Of a stretch of 5,242 nt of DNA, positions 4,914-5,242 are shown piece by piece. Source of the DNA: Chloroflexota bacterium (GTDB taxonomy: Bacteria > Chloroflexota > Dormibacteria > Dormibacterales > Dormibacteraceae); the NCBI GenBank assembly GCA_005880175.1, contig VBJR01000005.1, positions 1 through 5,242 on the forward strand. The letters are read 5' to 3'. Both the position numbers and the translations under genes were made by a program. Position 1 is the first letter of the stretch; the number at the start of each line of letters is the position of its first letter. Under the pieces are notes generated by a model, which was not told where the DNA came from, ran no database searches, and was given only the letters and a program-made list of their open reading frames with translations.

Positions 4914-4943
4914 AGACTACCTGTCGGAACGGCAGTCCGTCAA
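4914..4943 (-). promoter_or_regulatory. Promoter of the ABC exporter operon
   Basis: TTGACG (4943-4938, five of six to the -35 consensus) and TAGTCT (4919-4914, TANNNT) are 18 nt apart on the minus strand. Transcription should start near 4907-4904, at or just before the leader ORF. It is the best promoter match in the window and the only one seen for the exporter genes. Confidence 0.65.
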
Positions 4944-5022
4944 GCCGGCGCTGCGGTGGGAGGGCCGTCGGACAGGGGCGATCTCCTCCAGGTCAGGGGT
5001 GCCGTCCGCGAGACCGCGGCCC

Positions 5023-5028
5023 TATCGT
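5023..5028 (+). promoter_or_regulatory. Candidate -10 element for the PrsW-like gene
   Basis: TATCGT, four of six to TATAAT, is followed by exactly 7 nt and then the ATG at 5036, so a leaderless transcript is likely; no Shine-Dalgarno sequence is present. No good -35 lies 16-18 nt upstream. A small dyad, CCGCG-AGAC-CGCGG (5006-5019), sits just upstream of it. The gene faces away from the exporter operon. Confidence 0.4.
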
Positions 5029-5035
5029 TTCGTCC

Positions 5036-5242
5036 ATGGCGGTCGGCACATCCGCATCCACCCGCACCCGGCATCCGCGCGCGTGGCTCCGCATCTTCCT
5101 GGGCGGGCTCGCCCTCTGGATCGCGACCGTCGTGGTCCAGTTCACGACGCTCAACCCGAACCTGGTCCCGACGCTGATCCTGATCGGCAGCTTCCTGGTG
5201 CCGGTGACGTTCGTCGCGTACGCGTTCGAGCACCGCGCCTCG
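5036..5242 (+). CDS. Membrane protein, probably PrsW-like protease, N-terminal part
   Basis: The first 69 codons of a plus-strand gene cut by the right edge. A short polar, basic N-terminus (STRTRHPRAW) precedes two hydrophobic segments, about 17-36 (WLRIFLGGLALWIATVVVQF) and 42-63, with the stretch LNPNLVPTLILIGSFLVPVTF (39-59) between and in the second. That wording recalls the N-terminal part of actinobacterial PrsW-family intramembrane proteases, which cleave membrane-anchored regulators such as anti-sigma factors. The catalytic Glu and His motifs of that family would lie beyond the edge, so the assignment rests on pattern memory only. Codon use is normal for the window and the frame is open to the end. 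The ATG at 5036 is chosen because the hydrophobic part follows shortly and a -10-like TATCGT lies 7 nt before it. Confidence 0.6.
   Translation, partial: MAVGTSASTRTRHPRAWLRIFLGGLALWIATVVVQFTTLNPNLVPTLILIGSFLVPVTFVAYAFEHRAS

Noticed and set aside
4086..5177. Plus-strand open frame of 363 codons
   Set aside because: Antisense to the ATPase, and it crosses the terminator and the divergent promoters; no domain visible.
1..5242. tRNA, rRNA, CRISPR arrays, insertion sequences or phage genes
   Set aside because: No cloverleaf, repeat-spacer pattern, transposase or terminal inverted repeats could be found by reading both strands.

Overview
The window is very GC-rich and dense with genes. Coding codons favour G/C at the third position, and most starts lack a Shine-Dalgarno (SD) sequence but have a TANNNT -10 hexamer 7-9 nt upstream, as in leaderless genes. 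This fits a high-GC Actinomycetota (Thermoleophilia-like) or terrestrial Chloroflexota-type bacterium. The lineage is inferred; no rRNA or marker gene is present to confirm it.

Layout, left to right. (1) A minus-strand group reads ilvC (1163-2167), pheA (291-1157) and a zinc-ribbon protein cut by the left edge (1-269). IlvC is ketol-acid reductoisomerase for Val/Leu/Ile; PheA is prephenate dehydratase for Phe. They are 5 bp apart and look co-transcribed. (2) The 229-bp leader of ilvC (2168-2396) holds a terminator-like hairpin (2237-2271), a weak promoter candidate, and a 14-codon ORF with Val/Leu in four of five consecutive codons, so attenuation is possible but unproven. (3) A minus-strand six-TM membrane protein of unassigned function (2397-2948) is preceded by a palindrome-rich gap (2949-3075). 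(4) A minus-strand ABC exporter follows: ATPase (3909-4739) and ABC-2 permease (3076-3915), overlapping by 7 bp. (5) A 296-bp divergent intergenic region (4740-5035) lies between the exporter and a plus-strand membrane protein, probably PrsW-like, that runs off the right edge (5036-5242).

The most interesting element is the exporter leader. A good sigma70-type promoter (TTGACG-N18-TAGTCT) starts a transcript almost exactly at a 22-codon upstream ORF. A canonical intrinsic terminator then ends 20 nt before the ATPase start. The last codons of the upstream ORF can form 11 contiguous pairs (9 Watson-Crick, 2 G-U) with the terminator's 5' arm and loop, so the two structures exclude each other. 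This is the architecture of translation-coupled transcription attenuation, a plausible way to switch on an efflux pump when translation is inhibited. The long ORFs opposite the real genes are high-GC shadows.
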